Below are positions 51,262 through 62,960 of a DNA stretch of 64,000 nt, piece after piece. Position 1 is the first letter of the stretch, and the number at the start of each line of letters is the position of its first letter. Origin of the DNA: Paucidesulfovibrio sp036541255 (GTDB lineage: Bacteria; Desulfobacterota; Desulfovibrionia; Desulfovibrionales; Desulfovibrionaceae); contig JAZHDD010000023.1 in assembly GCA_036541255.1 (NCBI GenBank), forward strand, positions 1 to 64,000. The letters are read 5' to 3'. Below the pieces are notes generated by a model. That model ran no database searches. It was not told the DNA's origin and saw only the letters and a program-made list of their open reading frames with translations. The position numbers and the translations under genes are program-made.

Positions 51262-53217
51262 ATGTTCCCTCGCCGCCTTTTTCTGCCGCTGATACTGCTT
51301 TTCCTGTTCGGAACGCTGCCCTGCTCCGTGTGTTTCGCGGACCCGGACAACTACGGCTACAAAACCTCCACGCTGCTTAACGCCTCGAACTACGGCACCA
51401 TCGACACGAATGTCCCGGGAATTGACGGCATCATCACCTCGGTGGACTCGGAAAACCGCGGCACCATCATCACACGCGGGGGTAATGCGTACGGCATATT
51501 CACCAATGCGGGCAACCCGGACCTGACCAACCACGGAACCATCACGACCTACGGAATCAATTCGGACGGCATCACCTACGCCGGTTCCGGAAGCGTGACC
51601 AACACCGGGACCGTCGCCACATACGAGGTGATGTCGGATGGCATCGAAATTCAAATCGGCCGCCTGTACAACAGCGGCTCGATCTCGTCGGCGTCAAGCC
51701 ATGCGATCAACGCCTACGCCGGAGCCGACATCCACCTGCAGACCGGCACGCGCATCCTCCACGGCGACGTGCATGCGACTTCGGCGTCGAATCTGTTCCT
51801 GGACGGCACCGGCAGCGTCGATTTCAACATCACCGGAGTCTGGACCAATCTCAACAAGGAACAGGAAGGCACCTGGACGATTCGCGACGGGTTCGCCGTG
51901 TCCGCCACCAACCTGAACATCAACGGCGGCACCCTGGCCCTGGCCGACGGAGCGGGCATCAACGTCACCACCCTCAATCTGAACGCCGGGGGCACCCTGG
52001 CCGTGGTGCTCGGCTCCGCGCCCGCCGTCACCTCGACCAACGCGAACCTCTTCGGAACCCTGGCCGTGGACTCGGTCCTGGGAAGCGGCCCTGTCCTGCA
52101 GGCGACCGCCTTTGCCGGAACACCCACCCTCACGAGCCTGAACCCGCATTTTTCCCTGACCCCGTCCTATGTGGGCAACCAGCTCATCGTCACCTCCGAG
52201 TATGCGCCCCAATGGGACGACTCCGCCCTTTCCATGACCTCGACCCTGCATTCCGCCCGGAGTTTTCTGGGCACGGCCTCGACGCGCGCCCTGCGCATGG
52301 TGGGCACGGAAAACTCCGGCCTGGCCGAAAGCGAGGAAATCCTGGTGGCCTCGAACGGGCCGCTCTCCGGCCTGTTCAGCAGACGGCCCGAGCCGGACGG
52401 TTTCGGCGTGTTCCTCCAGCCCGTGCTGAGCATGTCCAACAGGGACGCAGCCGGAGGCTCGCCGGGATACGATTCGACCATGGCCGGACTGGAGCTGGGC
52501 GCGGACACCTACGTGACCGAGAATCTGCTGCTGGGCCTCATGGCAGGGTTCGGAACCGCGGGAATCGGATTCGACGGCGTGGATTTCGTGGAAAGCGACG
52601 ACGAGAGCCAGACCATCTACACGCTGGGCACGTACGGCGGATACCGGGCCGGAAACTGGCGGTTCACCGATTCCCTGTCCCTGTCCTACGCGGACCACGA
52701 TTCGCGGCGCTATGCCGGGCTTTCCGAGTACGCCAAGGCCGAATATGACAGCTGGCTGCTGAGCAACAGCCTCGCGGCCCACTACGTGATCGCGGCAGGA
52801 GACGGGTGGTCGCTGATACCCAAGGCCGGGCTGGACGCCACCTACCTGTACCGGGGAGCTTTTTCCGAGCATGACGCGACCAACGCGGTCTCGTATGCCG
52901 ACTATGACGACGTGTTCTGCGAGAGCGTGCTGGGCCTGCGCGTCTCCAAGGATTTCACGGCAGACGACGTGTCCTTCAGTCCCTATGCCGGGCTGGGCTG
53001 GCGGCACGCCCTCGGCGGCAATGACATGACCGTGCGGCAGCAGCTCGCCACCACCGCCGTGGACGTGACTCAGAAAAACGACGACGATTTCCTGACCATG
53101 GAAACGGGCCTGGTTCTGGCCCGCGACAGATTCAAGGTGGAGCTGGCCTATACCGGGGAGATGAGCGACAACACCGACTCCCACGTCCTTTCCGCCAACT
53201 TCCGCATAGACTTCTGA
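51262..53217 (+). CDS. Autotransporter (type Va-like) outer membrane protein
   Basis: A 651-residue surface protein. It has a signal peptide (about 1-26), a short passenger (about 27-340) of beta-helix character with repeated N-x-G-T-I-x-T units (for example NRGTIITRGGN, NHGTITTYGIN, NTGTVATYEV), and a C-terminal beta-barrel translocator (about 375-651) ending in Phe (NFRIDF), the usual BAM signal. The passenger lacks visible protease or lipase motifs, so adhesion is a guess. The ATG follows TGGAGGCACC. The passenger is small for the class. Confidence 0.9.
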   Translation: MFPRRLFLPLILLFLFGTLPCSVCFADPDNYGYKTSTLLNASNYGTIDTNVPGIDGIITSVDSENRGTIITRGGNAYGIFTNAGNPDLTNHGTITTYGINSDGITYAGSGSVTNTGTVATYEVMSDGIEIQIGRLYNSGSISSASSHAINAYAGADIHLQTGTRILHGDVHATSASNLFLDGTGSVDFNITGVWTNLNKEQEGTWTIRDGFAVSATNLNINGGTLALADGAGINVTTLNLNAGGTLAVVLGSAPAVTSTNANLFGTLAVDSVLGSGPVLQATAFAGTPTLTSLNPHFSLTPSYVGNQLIVTSEYAPQWDDSALSMTSTLHSARSFLGTASTRALRMVGTENSGLAESEEILVASNGPLSGLFSRRPEPDGFGVFLQPVLSMSNRDAAGGSPGYDSTMAGLELGADTYVTENLLLGLMAGFGTAGIGFDGVDFVESDDESQTIYTLGTYGGYRAGNWRFTDSLSLSYADHDSRRYAGLSEYAKAEYDSWLLSNSLAAHYVIAAGDGWSLIPKAGLDATYLYRGAFSEHDATNAVSYADYDDVFCESVLGLRVSKDFTADDVSFSPYAGLGWRHALGGNDMTVRQQLATTAVDVTQKNDDDFLTMETGLVLARDRFKVELAYTGEMSDNTDSHVLSANFRIDF

Positions 53218-53280
53218 GTGGAACCCTGGGCGGACATCCGAACAGACTTCCGCTTCCCTGGCGCGGCAGTCCGCTCCCCG

Positions 53281-56076
<2,796 letters not shown>

Positions 56077-56082
56077 GGCGCG

Positions 56083-56110
56083 ATAGTAATCATTCCCGGA
56101 AACATGGCAA
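56083..56110 (-). promoter_or_regulatory. Promoter candidate giving a leaderless uvrA transcript
   Basis: On the minus strand: TTGCCA (5 of 6), a 16-bp spacer, then TACTAT (4 of 6). The -10 ends six bases before the uvrA ATG, so transcription would begin at or next to the A of the ATG. Confidence 0.45.
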
Positions 56111-56196
56111 GCGTCTCCTTGCCGGGTTCCCCTTTTTCATCCGTCCGAAACAATCGCAGGTCTTGTCCCGCCTGGACAATCAGGCTATGCAGAATA

Positions 56197-56337
56197 ATGC
56201 TTTCCAACCTGCCGCACCTTCCGTTTCCGCCGCGTCCGGCCCGCAAAAGGCAACGCGGTTTCTGCCTTGCCGTGGTGCTGTTCGTGCTGGTACTGGCCGC
56301 ACTCATCGCTGCCCTGGCCCTGTCCGGCGGCGACTAG
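56197..56337 (+). CDS. Possible 46-residue small membrane protein
   Basis: A short plus-strand frame between uvrA and the GNAT gene. Its product has a basic stretch (RPARKRQRG, about 13-21) followed by one hydrophobic helix of about 20 residues and ends SGGD, a plausible small membrane protein. The ribosome site is weak and no homologue is known to me, so it may be chance. Confidence 0.3.
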   Translation: MLSNLPHLPFPPRPARKRQRGFCLAVVLFVLVLAALIAALALSGGD

Positions 56338-56348
56338 GCAACAATGCG

Positions 56349-56798
56349 TCAGAACCGGGCCCGGCGCGTGAGCACGTAGCGGTCTTCCTCCGGCCGATAA
56401 TAACCGGGCACGAACAGCCGTTCGTCATAGCCCCACTTGGCGTAGAGCGCGAGGGCCGCCTCGTTTTCCGGGTCCACGGTCAGGAAGGAATCCGCACCGA
56501 TGCTGTCCAGCTCGGCCAGGAGCCGCTCGAAGAGCCTGCTGCCGATGCCTTTGCCTCGCTCGTCCAGGTCCACGATGACCTTGTGCACGCAGTATCGCCC
56601 GTCCAGGCAGGGAAAGGCCACGATGGCTCCGAGCAGTTGCCCGGCCTCGCGGGCCGTGAAGGTCAGGGCGTGTTCGGCCCATATCCGCCAGACATGCTCG
56701 CCGTCCGGGATGAACCCGGCGTTGCGGTTGCGGCTCCAGGCCACCCGGTCCAGGGCGGCGATGTCCATGAAATCTTCGGGGCGGGCGCGTTCCACCAT
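56349..56798 (-). CDS. GNAT-family N-acetyltransferase
   Basis: A 149-residue acetyl-CoA-dependent transferase. The core motif A is clear (VHKVIVDLDERGKGIGSRLFERLL, with the R/QxxGxG/A loop as RGKGIG), followed by LTVDPENEAALALYAKWGYDE. The substrate is unknown. The ATG at 56798 is chosen for GGAGG nine bases upstream; the open frame runs far further but is a shadow of the EamA gene. Confidence 0.9.
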   Translation of the reverse strand: MVERARPEDFMDIAALDRVAWSRNRNAGFIPDGEHVWRIWAEHALTFTAREAGQLLGAIVAFPCLDGRYCVHKVIVDLDERGKGIGSRLFERLLAELDSIGADSFLTVDPENEAALALYAKWGYDERLFVPGYYRPEEDRYVLTRRARF

Positions 56799-56869
56799 GC
56801 GTCGGAACCTCCGGCTGTGGTGTGGTATGGCCCTGCATAGCCTGAAACCGGAAGGGTTTCCAGGGCGGA

Positions 56870-57739
56870 TCAGGCAGGACGCAAGAGTCGCAGGTTCGGC
56901 AGCACGATGCCCGCGATAACCAGGAACATGCCCGCCACGCTGATGACCAGCAGGGGTTCGTCCAGGATCAGCCAGGAAGCCAGCACCGTGGTTACGGGCT
57001 CCACCGTGGAGAAGATCGAAGTCATGGGGCTGCCGATAAGGTCCACGGCCTTGTAGAGGAAGATCACGGCGATGATGGTGCAGATCAGGCCGAATCCGGC
57101 CGCCACCAGCAGGCAGCTCGGCGAAAGCGCCAGAATGGTGGTCGGGCCGCCCGCCAGGGTCGAATGCACGCAGCCCGCGAAAAGGATGACGTAGAAGGTC
57201 AGAGTCAGAGCGTTTTCGCCCTTGAGCGCCACCTGTACCACAGTCAGGTACAGGGAAAAGATGATCATGGCCCCCACGGAAAGCAGCAGGCCCGTGCTGT
57301 CCATGTGGGTCAGGAAGGCCTCGTAGAACACCAGGCAGCAACCCAGGGTGACCAGGACCAGGGAAAGGATCGTGGAGCGCGTCACAGGCTGGCGGAAGAA
57401 CACGGCACAGAGCAGGGTCACGACCACGGGATAGAAATAGAGGATCAGCGTGGGCACGGCCGCAGGCACGGTGCGCACCGCGCTGATGAAGCACCAGGAC
57501 TGGGCCGGGTAGAAGATCAGGCCCAGGACCGCGGCCTTGAGCAGGGTCCGGGGGCCGGGACGCAGCAAGGCGCGGTTGGTGAAAAGCAGCCAGAGGCCGA
57601 GCATGATGGCCGCGAAAAAAAAGCGGTATTGCAGCATCTCGAAGACGCTCATCTCGCACTCGTACCCATAGCGGCCGAAAATCGGCAAAAAGCCGAAGGA
57701 CATGGCCGAGACTATGGAATAGACAAATCCGCGCGTCAT
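56870..57739 (-). CDS. EamA/DMT-family transporter
   Basis: A 289-residue inner-membrane protein with ten helices in two EamA repeats (residues about 3-135 and 150-285). The second repeat carries the typical GLICTIIAVIFLYKAVDLIGS and STVEPVTTVLASWLILDEPL. The family exports amino acids or other metabolites; the substrate is unknown. The ATG at 57739 follows AAGGAGAGAGTC. Confidence 0.93.
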   Translation of the reverse strand: MTRGFVYSIVSAMSFGFLPIFGRYGYECEMSVFEMLQYRFFFAAIMLGLWLLFTNRALLRPGPRTLLKAAVLGLIFYPAQSWCFISAVRTVPAAVPTLILYFYPVVVTLLCAVFFRQPVTRSTILSLVLVTLGCCLVFYEAFLTHMDSTGLLLSVGAMIIFSLYLTVVQVALKGENALTLTFYVILFAGCVHSTLAGGPTTILALSPSCLLVAAGFGLICTIIAVIFLYKAVDLIGSPMTSIFSTVEPVTTVLASWLILDEPLLVISVAGMFLVIAGIVLPNLRLLRPA

Positions 57740-57792
57740 GACTCTCTCCTTGCCGAGGCAGTGCCGGGATACACCCCGGACAGGACGAAGAC

Positions 57793-57823
57793 AATGGCTG
57801 GAGAGACGATCAGCCATTTTTTT
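57793..57823 (+). terminator. Terminator-like hairpin in plus orientation
   Basis: AATGGCTG and CAGCCATT pair perfectly around ten bases and are followed by TTTTT on the plus strand. The neighbouring genes all run on the minus strand, so its orientation is unexpected; on the minus strand no T-run follows. Confidence 0.5.
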
Positions 57824-57878
57824 CAGGAATATTTACCCCCTGGCGTGGTCTGATCCGAGACAGGGCATGGTCCGGGGA

Positions 57879-59048
57879 TCAACATTGCCTGCCCGGGCAA
57901 CGCAGGCCCGAAGCGAGCAGCAGGGCCAGACCAACCACGCAGAGCACAGCGGCCAGAAAAACGTTCCAGCCAAAAGCATGATAGATCAGGCCGGGCGCGA
58001 ACGAACCGCATGCGCCGCCCGCATAGTAGAAGGCGATATACAGCCCGTTGACCACGCCCCGGTGTTGATCGGCCCGTGAATTCACAAAGCCCGGCCCAAC
58101 GGTCTGGATCAGGAAGAAACCGGCGCAGAAAGGATACAAGGCCGCGAAGACCAGGGCCGTGTCCGGCAGCAGGCAGGCCGCCACCGAGCCCCCGAAAAGC
58201 AGCAATCCGGCCAGAAAGGCGCGACGCTCGCCGCCCAAAACGCCCACGATGCGCGGCGCGGCCAGGGACGTTGCCACGCCCACCAGATAGCCCAGGTACA
58301 TGACCCCGGCCCGGGCCGGAGAAACCACGCCGTCCAGTTCCACGAGCCGGAAGGGCAGGAAATTGAGCGTGGCCGTGAAAGCGAAAAAGCAGCAGAAAAT
58401 CATCATGTAGGCGCGCAGAAAAAGAGGTTTGGCCAGCACTTCGCGCACATGGGCCGCACTGGGCCGCCCGAATCCGGCCTCGCCGCAGCCATCGCTGTCC
58501 CGGACCAGGGAGCGCAACAGGAAAAATGCGGCCAGCAGCAGCACGGCCAGGACGCCGAAAATCGCGCGCCAGCCCCAGCACTCGGCCATGAGTCCGGAGC
58601 AGAAACGCCCGAGAAAGCCGCCCACAATGGTGGTGGAAATATACCAGGACATGAATGTGCGCACCCGGTGGGCCGGGCAGCGCGTGGAAACCAGGGTCAT
58701 TATGGCCGTGAGTGCGGCCGGAATGGCCAACCCCTGGGCCAGCCGGGCCGCCAGGATCAGCTGCCAGCTGGGCGCAAGGCACACGCCCACGTGCCCGGCA
58801 GCCAGGGCCAGCACGGCCCAGCGCGCCAGACGCGGCGCAGGCAGCGTCTCCAGCAACAGGCCGTAGGCCACGGGCGCGAAGGCCAGGGGCAGCATGGTCA
58901 GAGTCACGGCCAGGGAGGCCTCGTGCATGCCCAGGCCGAACTCGCGGGCCAGCACGGGCAGGATGGGCTGGGGCAGATAAAGCGTGGCAATGGTGCAGAC
59001 CGTGGCATACAGAGCCGCGGCCAGGGCCAGACGGTCGGAGCGGGTCAA
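57879..59048 (-). CDS. MFS transporter (YnfM-like)
   Basis: A 389-residue inner-membrane protein with 12 helices and MFS features (LYLPQPILPVLAREFGLGMHEASLAVTLT near the start, a central charged loop). The layout resembles the YnfM arabinose/drug-exporter group, but the substrate is not predictable. It lies 12 bp downstream of the AraC-type regulator on the same strand, so the regulator may control it. Confidence 0.9.
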   Translation of the reverse strand: MTRSDRLALAAALYATVCTIATLYLPQPILPVLAREFGLGMHEASLAVTLTMLPLAFAPVAYGLLLETLPAPRLARWAVLALAAGHVGVCLAPSWQLILAARLAQGLAIPAALTAIMTLVSTRCPAHRVRTFMSWYISTTIVGGFLGRFCSGLMAECWGWRAIFGVLAVLLLAAFFLLRSLVRDSDGCGEAGFGRPSAAHVREVLAKPLFLRAYMMIFCCFFAFTATLNFLPFRLVELDGVVSPARAGVMYLGYLVGVATSLAAPRIVGVLGGERRAFLAGLLLFGGSVAACLLPDTALVFAALYPFCAGFFLIQTVGPGFVNSRADQHRGVVNGLYIAFYYAGGACGSFAPGLIYHAFGWNVFLAAVLCVVGLALLLASGLRCPGRQC

Positions 59049-59060
59049 GCGTTTCTCCGT

Positions 59061-59903
59061 TCAGCGGCGTTCCGGCGCGTCCGGAGCCAGGGCAGCGGCA
59101 TAGCGGCCCGGAGTCAGGCCGACCAGACCACGAAAACGCCGGGTGAGGTGACTTTGGTCGAAAAAACCCATTTCCAAAGCCACATACGCCGGGGCCTGCC
59201 CCTGGGCAAGCCGTTTCTTGGCCGCCTGCACCCGTAAAAACAGACGATAATCGCGCGGCGGCGCGCCAAAGGCCCGGGCAAAAGCCCGGCTCAACTCCCA
59301 CGGGGAAAGCCCGGCCGCGCGCGCCAGTTCCGCGCAGCTCGGAGGCTCCGTCTCCAGATCGGCCAGACTCTGACGCAACTGCGCCAATACCGGACCGCAG
59401 GCCGCATCTTCGGGAATCGGCCCGGACATTGAGCCGGACGCGGAAACAAGCGAGGCCACGCGCCCTACGGCGTGACGCAGAAGCTGCCGCAGCTTGCGGT
59501 CCTGCCCCCGGCCTTCTTCCTGGGCAAGGGCGGCGCACTCGCGCACGGCCGTGTACAGCTCCGCATCTTTGCAGACGGGATCAAAAAGCATCCATAAACA
59601 ATCAATATTCAATGATTTCAGAAGATCATCCTTTATACAAAGACAATCAACCCGGCAACCAGCGCTCCAGCGGCAAGCGTGCATCCGGCCCGGTTCCAGC
59701 ACGTAGCAGTCACCGGGACCGGCCACATGCGCGGCATCGGTCAGCAACAACTCACGCCGCCCATGCGACACCGCAGCCAGAATCAGGGAATCATGGGCGT
59801 GACGGCCCACGCGGCCCGATGGGCCGCCTTGCAGGCGCAACACTTCCAGCCCCGGCAGGGCCGGAGCTGGAAAGAATTCCAGATACGCTTGTTTCCGGCG
59901 CAC
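59061..59903 (-). CDS. AraC-family transcription regulator
   Basis: A 280-residue regulator. The N-terminal half is a cupin-like sensor (HAHDSLILAAVSHGRRELL, then GPGDCYVLEPGRMHACR). The C-terminal part has two helix-turn-helix units of AraC type (CAELARAAGLSPWELSRAFARAFG and ALEMGFFDQSHLTRRFRGLVGLTPGRY, quoted as signature segments). The start is a GTG at 59903 with a near-perfect CCAGGAGGAAC site; an upstream ATG would overlap the cupin gene. The MFS gene just downstream is the likely target. Confidence 0.9.
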   Translation of the reverse strand: MRRKQAYLEFFPAPALPGLEVLRLQGGPSGRVGRHAHDSLILAAVSHGRRELLLTDAAHVAGPGDCYVLEPGRMHACRWSAGCRVDCLCIKDDLLKSLNIDCLWMLFDPVCKDAELYTAVRECAALAQEEGRGQDRKLRQLLRHAVGRVASLVSASGSMSGPIPEDAACGPVLAQLRQSLADLETEPPSCAELARAAGLSPWELSRAFARAFGAPPRDYRLFLRVQAAKKRLAQGQAPAYVALEMGFFDQSHLTRRFRGLVGLTPGRYAAALAPDAPERR

Positions 59904-59934
59904 GTTCCTCCTGGAGGAGCAGGCCGGGCAGGTC

Positions 59935-60333
59935 TCAGACCAGGGCCGGGGCAAACACGGCCAGCAGATGCAGGCCCTCTTTTCCGGCTCGCACCTCATG
60001 CGGCCTGTCCGGCGGCAGAATCCGCGTCACGCCCGGCGCATAGGCCACGCCCAGCCCGTCCATGAAACATTCTCCCGAACCTGCAAGCACCTCGTGCAAC
60101 TCCCATTGGGGACTGTGCACGTGTTCGCCAATGCTGCACCCCGGAGCCACGCGCACCACATGCAGGCTGGTTGCCCCTTGGGTGTCCGCGCCTGTGACCA
60201 GGTGCTTGAGTTCCACTCCGGCAAAGGCCGGATGCGCGTTCCAGGGCAGGGAATCCACGGATTCGCTTTGCCCGTCGCACCGGGCCACCAGCCCGGAACA
60301 GACCCGGCCGATAATGTCTTCCATACGCTGCAT
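59935..60333 (-). CDS. Cupin-domain protein
   Basis: A 132-residue single-domain cupin with metal-type motifs: GCSIGEHVHSPQWELHEVLAG (HxH and Glu) and a second block ending PPDRPHEVRAG. The role may be sugar or amino-acid binding or a dioxygenase-like reaction. It follows the NmrA-like gene and precedes the AraC gene with a 31-bp gap. AAGGAG precedes the ATG. Confidence 0.88.
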   Translation of the reverse strand: MQRMEDIIGRVCSGLVARCDGQSESVDSLPWNAHPAFAGVELKHLVTGADTQGATSLHVVRVAPGCSIGEHVHSPQWELHEVLAGSGECFMDGLGVAYAPGVTRILPPDRPHEVRAGKEGLHLLAVFAPALV

Positions 60334-60425
60334 CGTTCCACTCCTTGCGTTGACGTGAGGCGTTCTTCACAGCCCCGTGCTAGCGCGGAATCAATGCGGA
60401 CGTATTGCACGTTTTTGCAGCGGCC

Positions 60426-61286
60426 CTATTTCCAGGCCGAGGCGAACTCCTGGGCAAACTCACGGAAGCTCTTGGCAGGCCTCCCCGCCATGTAGGGCAC
60501 GGCCTTGGTCACGAAAGTGGTATAGCCGTTGCGGGCGTAACGATGCACGCTGAGGATCATGTGGATATCCCACTCGGGCAACCCGGCCTCCTCCAGCATC
60601 AGGCCCATCTCTTCGGTCTCGGCGGGGCGGTACTCCACGCTGCGGCCCGTCACCTCGGCAAGGATGGCGGCCACCTGATGGTTGTCCAGAGCCTCGGGAC
60701 CGGTGATCACCGTGGTGCTGCCCGCAAATTCTTCGGGCCGCAGCAGGGCTACGGCGGCACATGCGCCCACGTCGCGGGCGTCCACGAAACTCGTCACGCC
60801 CTTGTCCTCGGGCACGGGCAGGATGCCCTGGCGTACCTGCGGGGCATAGAGCAAGTAGTTCTGCATGAAGATGCTCGGACGCAAAACAGCCGAAGCTATG
60901 CCGGAGGCTTCCAGGTCCGCGTCCAGCATGCCGTGGATCTTGCCCAGCTGATAATGGGCATTGGCGTCCGCGCCCATGGACGAGGACCGCGCCACGAACT
61001 GCACACCGCAATCCTTGGCCGCGTGGATCATGGCCGCACCCCAGCGGCGCATCTCCTGGTGCAGGGGCAGCAGCAGGAAAAGCTGCTCCACGCCTTCCAG
61101 GGCGGGATACATGCTGTCCATGTCCGCATAGTCGAAGACCCGGGCCTCGGTTCCCTGCGCCTTGAGCGCCTCGGCATCCTTTGGATCGCGCACGCCCGCG
61201 ATCACATCGGCCCCGGCCGCAAGCAATGCGTCCAGGGCGGCTTTGCCCACGTTGCCGGTGGCTCCGGTCACAAGAATCCTGCCCAT
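60426..61286 (-). CDS. NmrA-like NAD(P)-binding oxidoreductase
   Basis: A 286-residue atypical short-chain dehydrogenase. The Rossmann motif is MGRILVTGATGNVGKAALDAL (GATGNVG), followed by AGVRDP. A Ser block (VARSSSMGADAN) is present, but the usual YxxxK is replaced (HYQLGKIH), as in NmrA, HSCARG or quinone-oxidoreductase 2-type proteins. It may act as a redox sensor or quinone reductase. GGAGGAGACATG gives the ribosome site. Confidence 0.88.
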   Translation of the reverse strand: MGRILVTGATGNVGKAALDALLAAGADVIAGVRDPKDAEALKAQGTEARVFDYADMDSMYPALEGVEQLFLLLPLHQEMRRWGAAMIHAAKDCGVQFVARSSSMGADANAHYQLGKIHGMLDADLEASGIASAVLRPSIFMQNYLLYAPQVRQGILPVPEDKGVTSFVDARDVGACAAVALLRPEEFAGSTTVITGPEALDNHQVAAILAEVTGRSVEYRPAETEEMGLMLEEAGLPEWDIHMILSVHRYARNGYTTFVTKAVPYMAGRPAKSFREFAQEFASAWK

Positions 61287-61295
61287 GTCTCCTCC

Positions 61296-61805
61296 TCAAT
61301 AATTCAGAACAATGTATCCAAGCGCGACCCCGGCCACGGCCGAGGCCACAGCGAACAACAGCAGACGCAGCGTGGCCCGGCCCGCGGGTTCGCAGCTCCA
61401 GACCGTTTCGGACGGCTCCGCCGGATTGACCCGCACGGTTTCGGCCCCGGACAATAGCCGCCGCTCGGCCTGGGCCAGAGCGTTCTGGAGCACGGAAGGA
61501 TCGTCGCCCGAGCCGGGCACGTCCGCTTCCAAGCGGACCTGGGAACGATATTTCCCCCCCTGATGCGTGTAGGCATAGTCCACGACCATGTCCCAGGCGC
61601 GGCGGGTCGTAAAATACCAACTGCGGTATTCGCTCTCCTCCACCCTGCTGGCGACCACTTCCACGTCCACGGTCGGCCACGTCTCCATGACTGCCCGCTT
61701 ACGGATGCCGCGCCAGGTCAGCGCCAGGCCGAAAAGCGCGCCCAGAAAAACAGGCACGAACAACATCAGCAGGCTGAAATGCAGCAGGGAATCGGCAAAA
61801 CTCAC
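61296..61805 (-). CDS. DUF3592 membrane protein
   Basis: A 169-residue protein with two membrane helices (about 9-30 and 146-168) enclosing a beta-rich soluble domain (VDVEVVASRVEESEYR and YTHQGGKYRSQV segments), the DUF3592 layout. Its function is unknown. A GTG start at 61805 follows CAAGGAGACAGC. It is 9 bp before the NmrA-like gene and on the same strand. Confidence 0.88.
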   Translation of the reverse strand: MSFADSLLHFSLLMLFVPVFLGALFGLALTWRGIRKRAVMETWPTVDVEVVASRVEESEYRSWYFTTRRAWDMVVDYAYTHQGGKYRSQVRLEADVPGSGDDPSVLQNALAQAERRLLSGAETVRVNPAEPSETVWSCEPAGRATLRLLLFAVASAVAGVALGYIVLNY

Positions 61806-61971
61806 GCTGTCTCCTTGGAGCCGGACCGATCATGGCGCGCCATGATCCGGAGCCGGGCCGGGTGCTGCCCGGCCAGGGCCTTGCGCTTCAGGTACACTGG
61901 AAACGTGTCGGAATGGAAGGCCTTTTTCATCCGCGTGGCCCCGGGTGCACCTGTTGCCGCCCGTTTCCGGG

Positions 61972-62841
61972 CTACCAGCGCTCCAGGCCCACGTGCAGCC
62001 GGAAAGCGCGCACCGTGTTCTGAAGCAGCATGGCGATGGTCATGGGGCCGACGCCGCCCGGAACCGGAGTCAGGGCTGCGGCCTTGTCCTTGACCGAATC
62101 GAAGTCCACGTCGCCCACCAGCCCCTGGTCCGTGCGGTTGATGCCCACGTCCACGACCACGGTGCCTTCGCGCACCATGTCGCCGGTGATCAGCCGGGGC
62201 ACGCCCACGGCCGCAAAGATGAAGTCCGCTTCCAGGCATTCCTTTTTCAGGTCCGGGGTGCGCGAGTGGCAGAGCGTGACCGTGGCGTTGGCGCAGGGAC
62301 CGCACTGGCCGAGCAGCAGCGCCAGGGGCTTGCCAACGATGTTGGAGCGGCCCACGACCACGGCCTTTTTGCAGGCCGGGCTGAGCCCATAGCGGGCCAG
62401 CAGTTCGAGCACGCCCGCAGGAGTGCAGGAACGGAAGCCGGGCAGCCCCAGAGTCAGCTTGCCCACGTTCACGGGATGGAACCCGTCCACGTCCTTGTTC
62501 GGGTCGATAAGCTCCAGACAGTGCTGGGAATCGAGCCCCTCGGGCAAAGGCAACTGCAAAAGGATGCCATCGATAGTGGCGTCGCGGTTGAGGTCCTGGA
62601 TCAGGCCCTCCAGCTCCAGTTGCGACGTTTCCTCGGAAAGATGAAAAGGCTTGGACAAGATGCCCGCTTCGGCGCAGGCGCGTTCCTTGTTGCGCACGTA
62701 GACCTGGGAGGCGGGGTCGCCGCCCACCAGGATCACGGCCAGGCCCGGGGCGCGGCCATACGAGGCCTTGAGTTTTTCGATCTCCAGCTTCAACTCGGCG
62801 CGCATGTCCGCCGCGGTCTTTTTTCCGTCAAGAAGGATCAT
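61972..62841 (-). CDS. folD: Methylenetetrahydrofolate dehydrogenase/cyclohydrolase
   Basis: A 289-residue bifunctional folate enzyme interconverting 5,10-methylene-, methenyl- and 10-formyl-tetrahydrofolate. The family signatures are present: YVRNKERACAEAGI (catalytic Lys), QLPLPEGLD, VVVGRSNIVGKPLALLL (NADP loop) and PVPGGVGPMTIAMLL. The length is typical. It follows enolase on the same strand. Formate- and C1-based metabolism is important in sulfate reducers. Confidence 0.97.
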   Translation of the reverse strand: MILLDGKKTAADMRAELKLEIEKLKASYGRAPGLAVILVGGDPASQVYVRNKERACAEAGILSKPFHLSEETSQLELEGLIQDLNRDATIDGILLQLPLPEGLDSQHCLELIDPNKDVDGFHPVNVGKLTLGLPGFRSCTPAGVLELLARYGLSPACKKAVVVGRSNIVGKPLALLLGQCGPCANATVTLCHSRTPDLKKECLEADFIFAAVGVPRLITGDMVREGTVVVDVGINRTDQGLVGDVDFDSVKDKAAALTPVPGGVGPMTIAMLLQNTVRAFRLHVGLERW

Positions 62842-62900
62842 GGTCTCTCCCTTGAGAGATGGGAATGGCGGGAGGGCCGCATGTGGCGCGCCCGCCCCGT

Positions 62901-62944
62901 AAAAACCGAGCCGGGGGAGACCCGCGCAAGCGAATCCCCCCCGG
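62901..62944 (-). terminator. Intrinsic terminator of eno
   Basis: On the minus strand CCGGGGG pairs with CCCCCGG across about 20 bases, followed by CTCGGTTTTTAC. It begins 16 bp after the enolase stop and separates it from folD. Confidence 0.7.
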
Positions 62945-62960
62945 TATGCCTCAGCAACGG

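Noticed and set aside
61806..61930. 42-codon minus-strand frame whose TGA overlaps the GTG of the DUF3592 gene
   Set aside because: The GTGA overlap is suggestive, but there is no ribosome site at its ATG (61930) and the peptide has no recognisable features.
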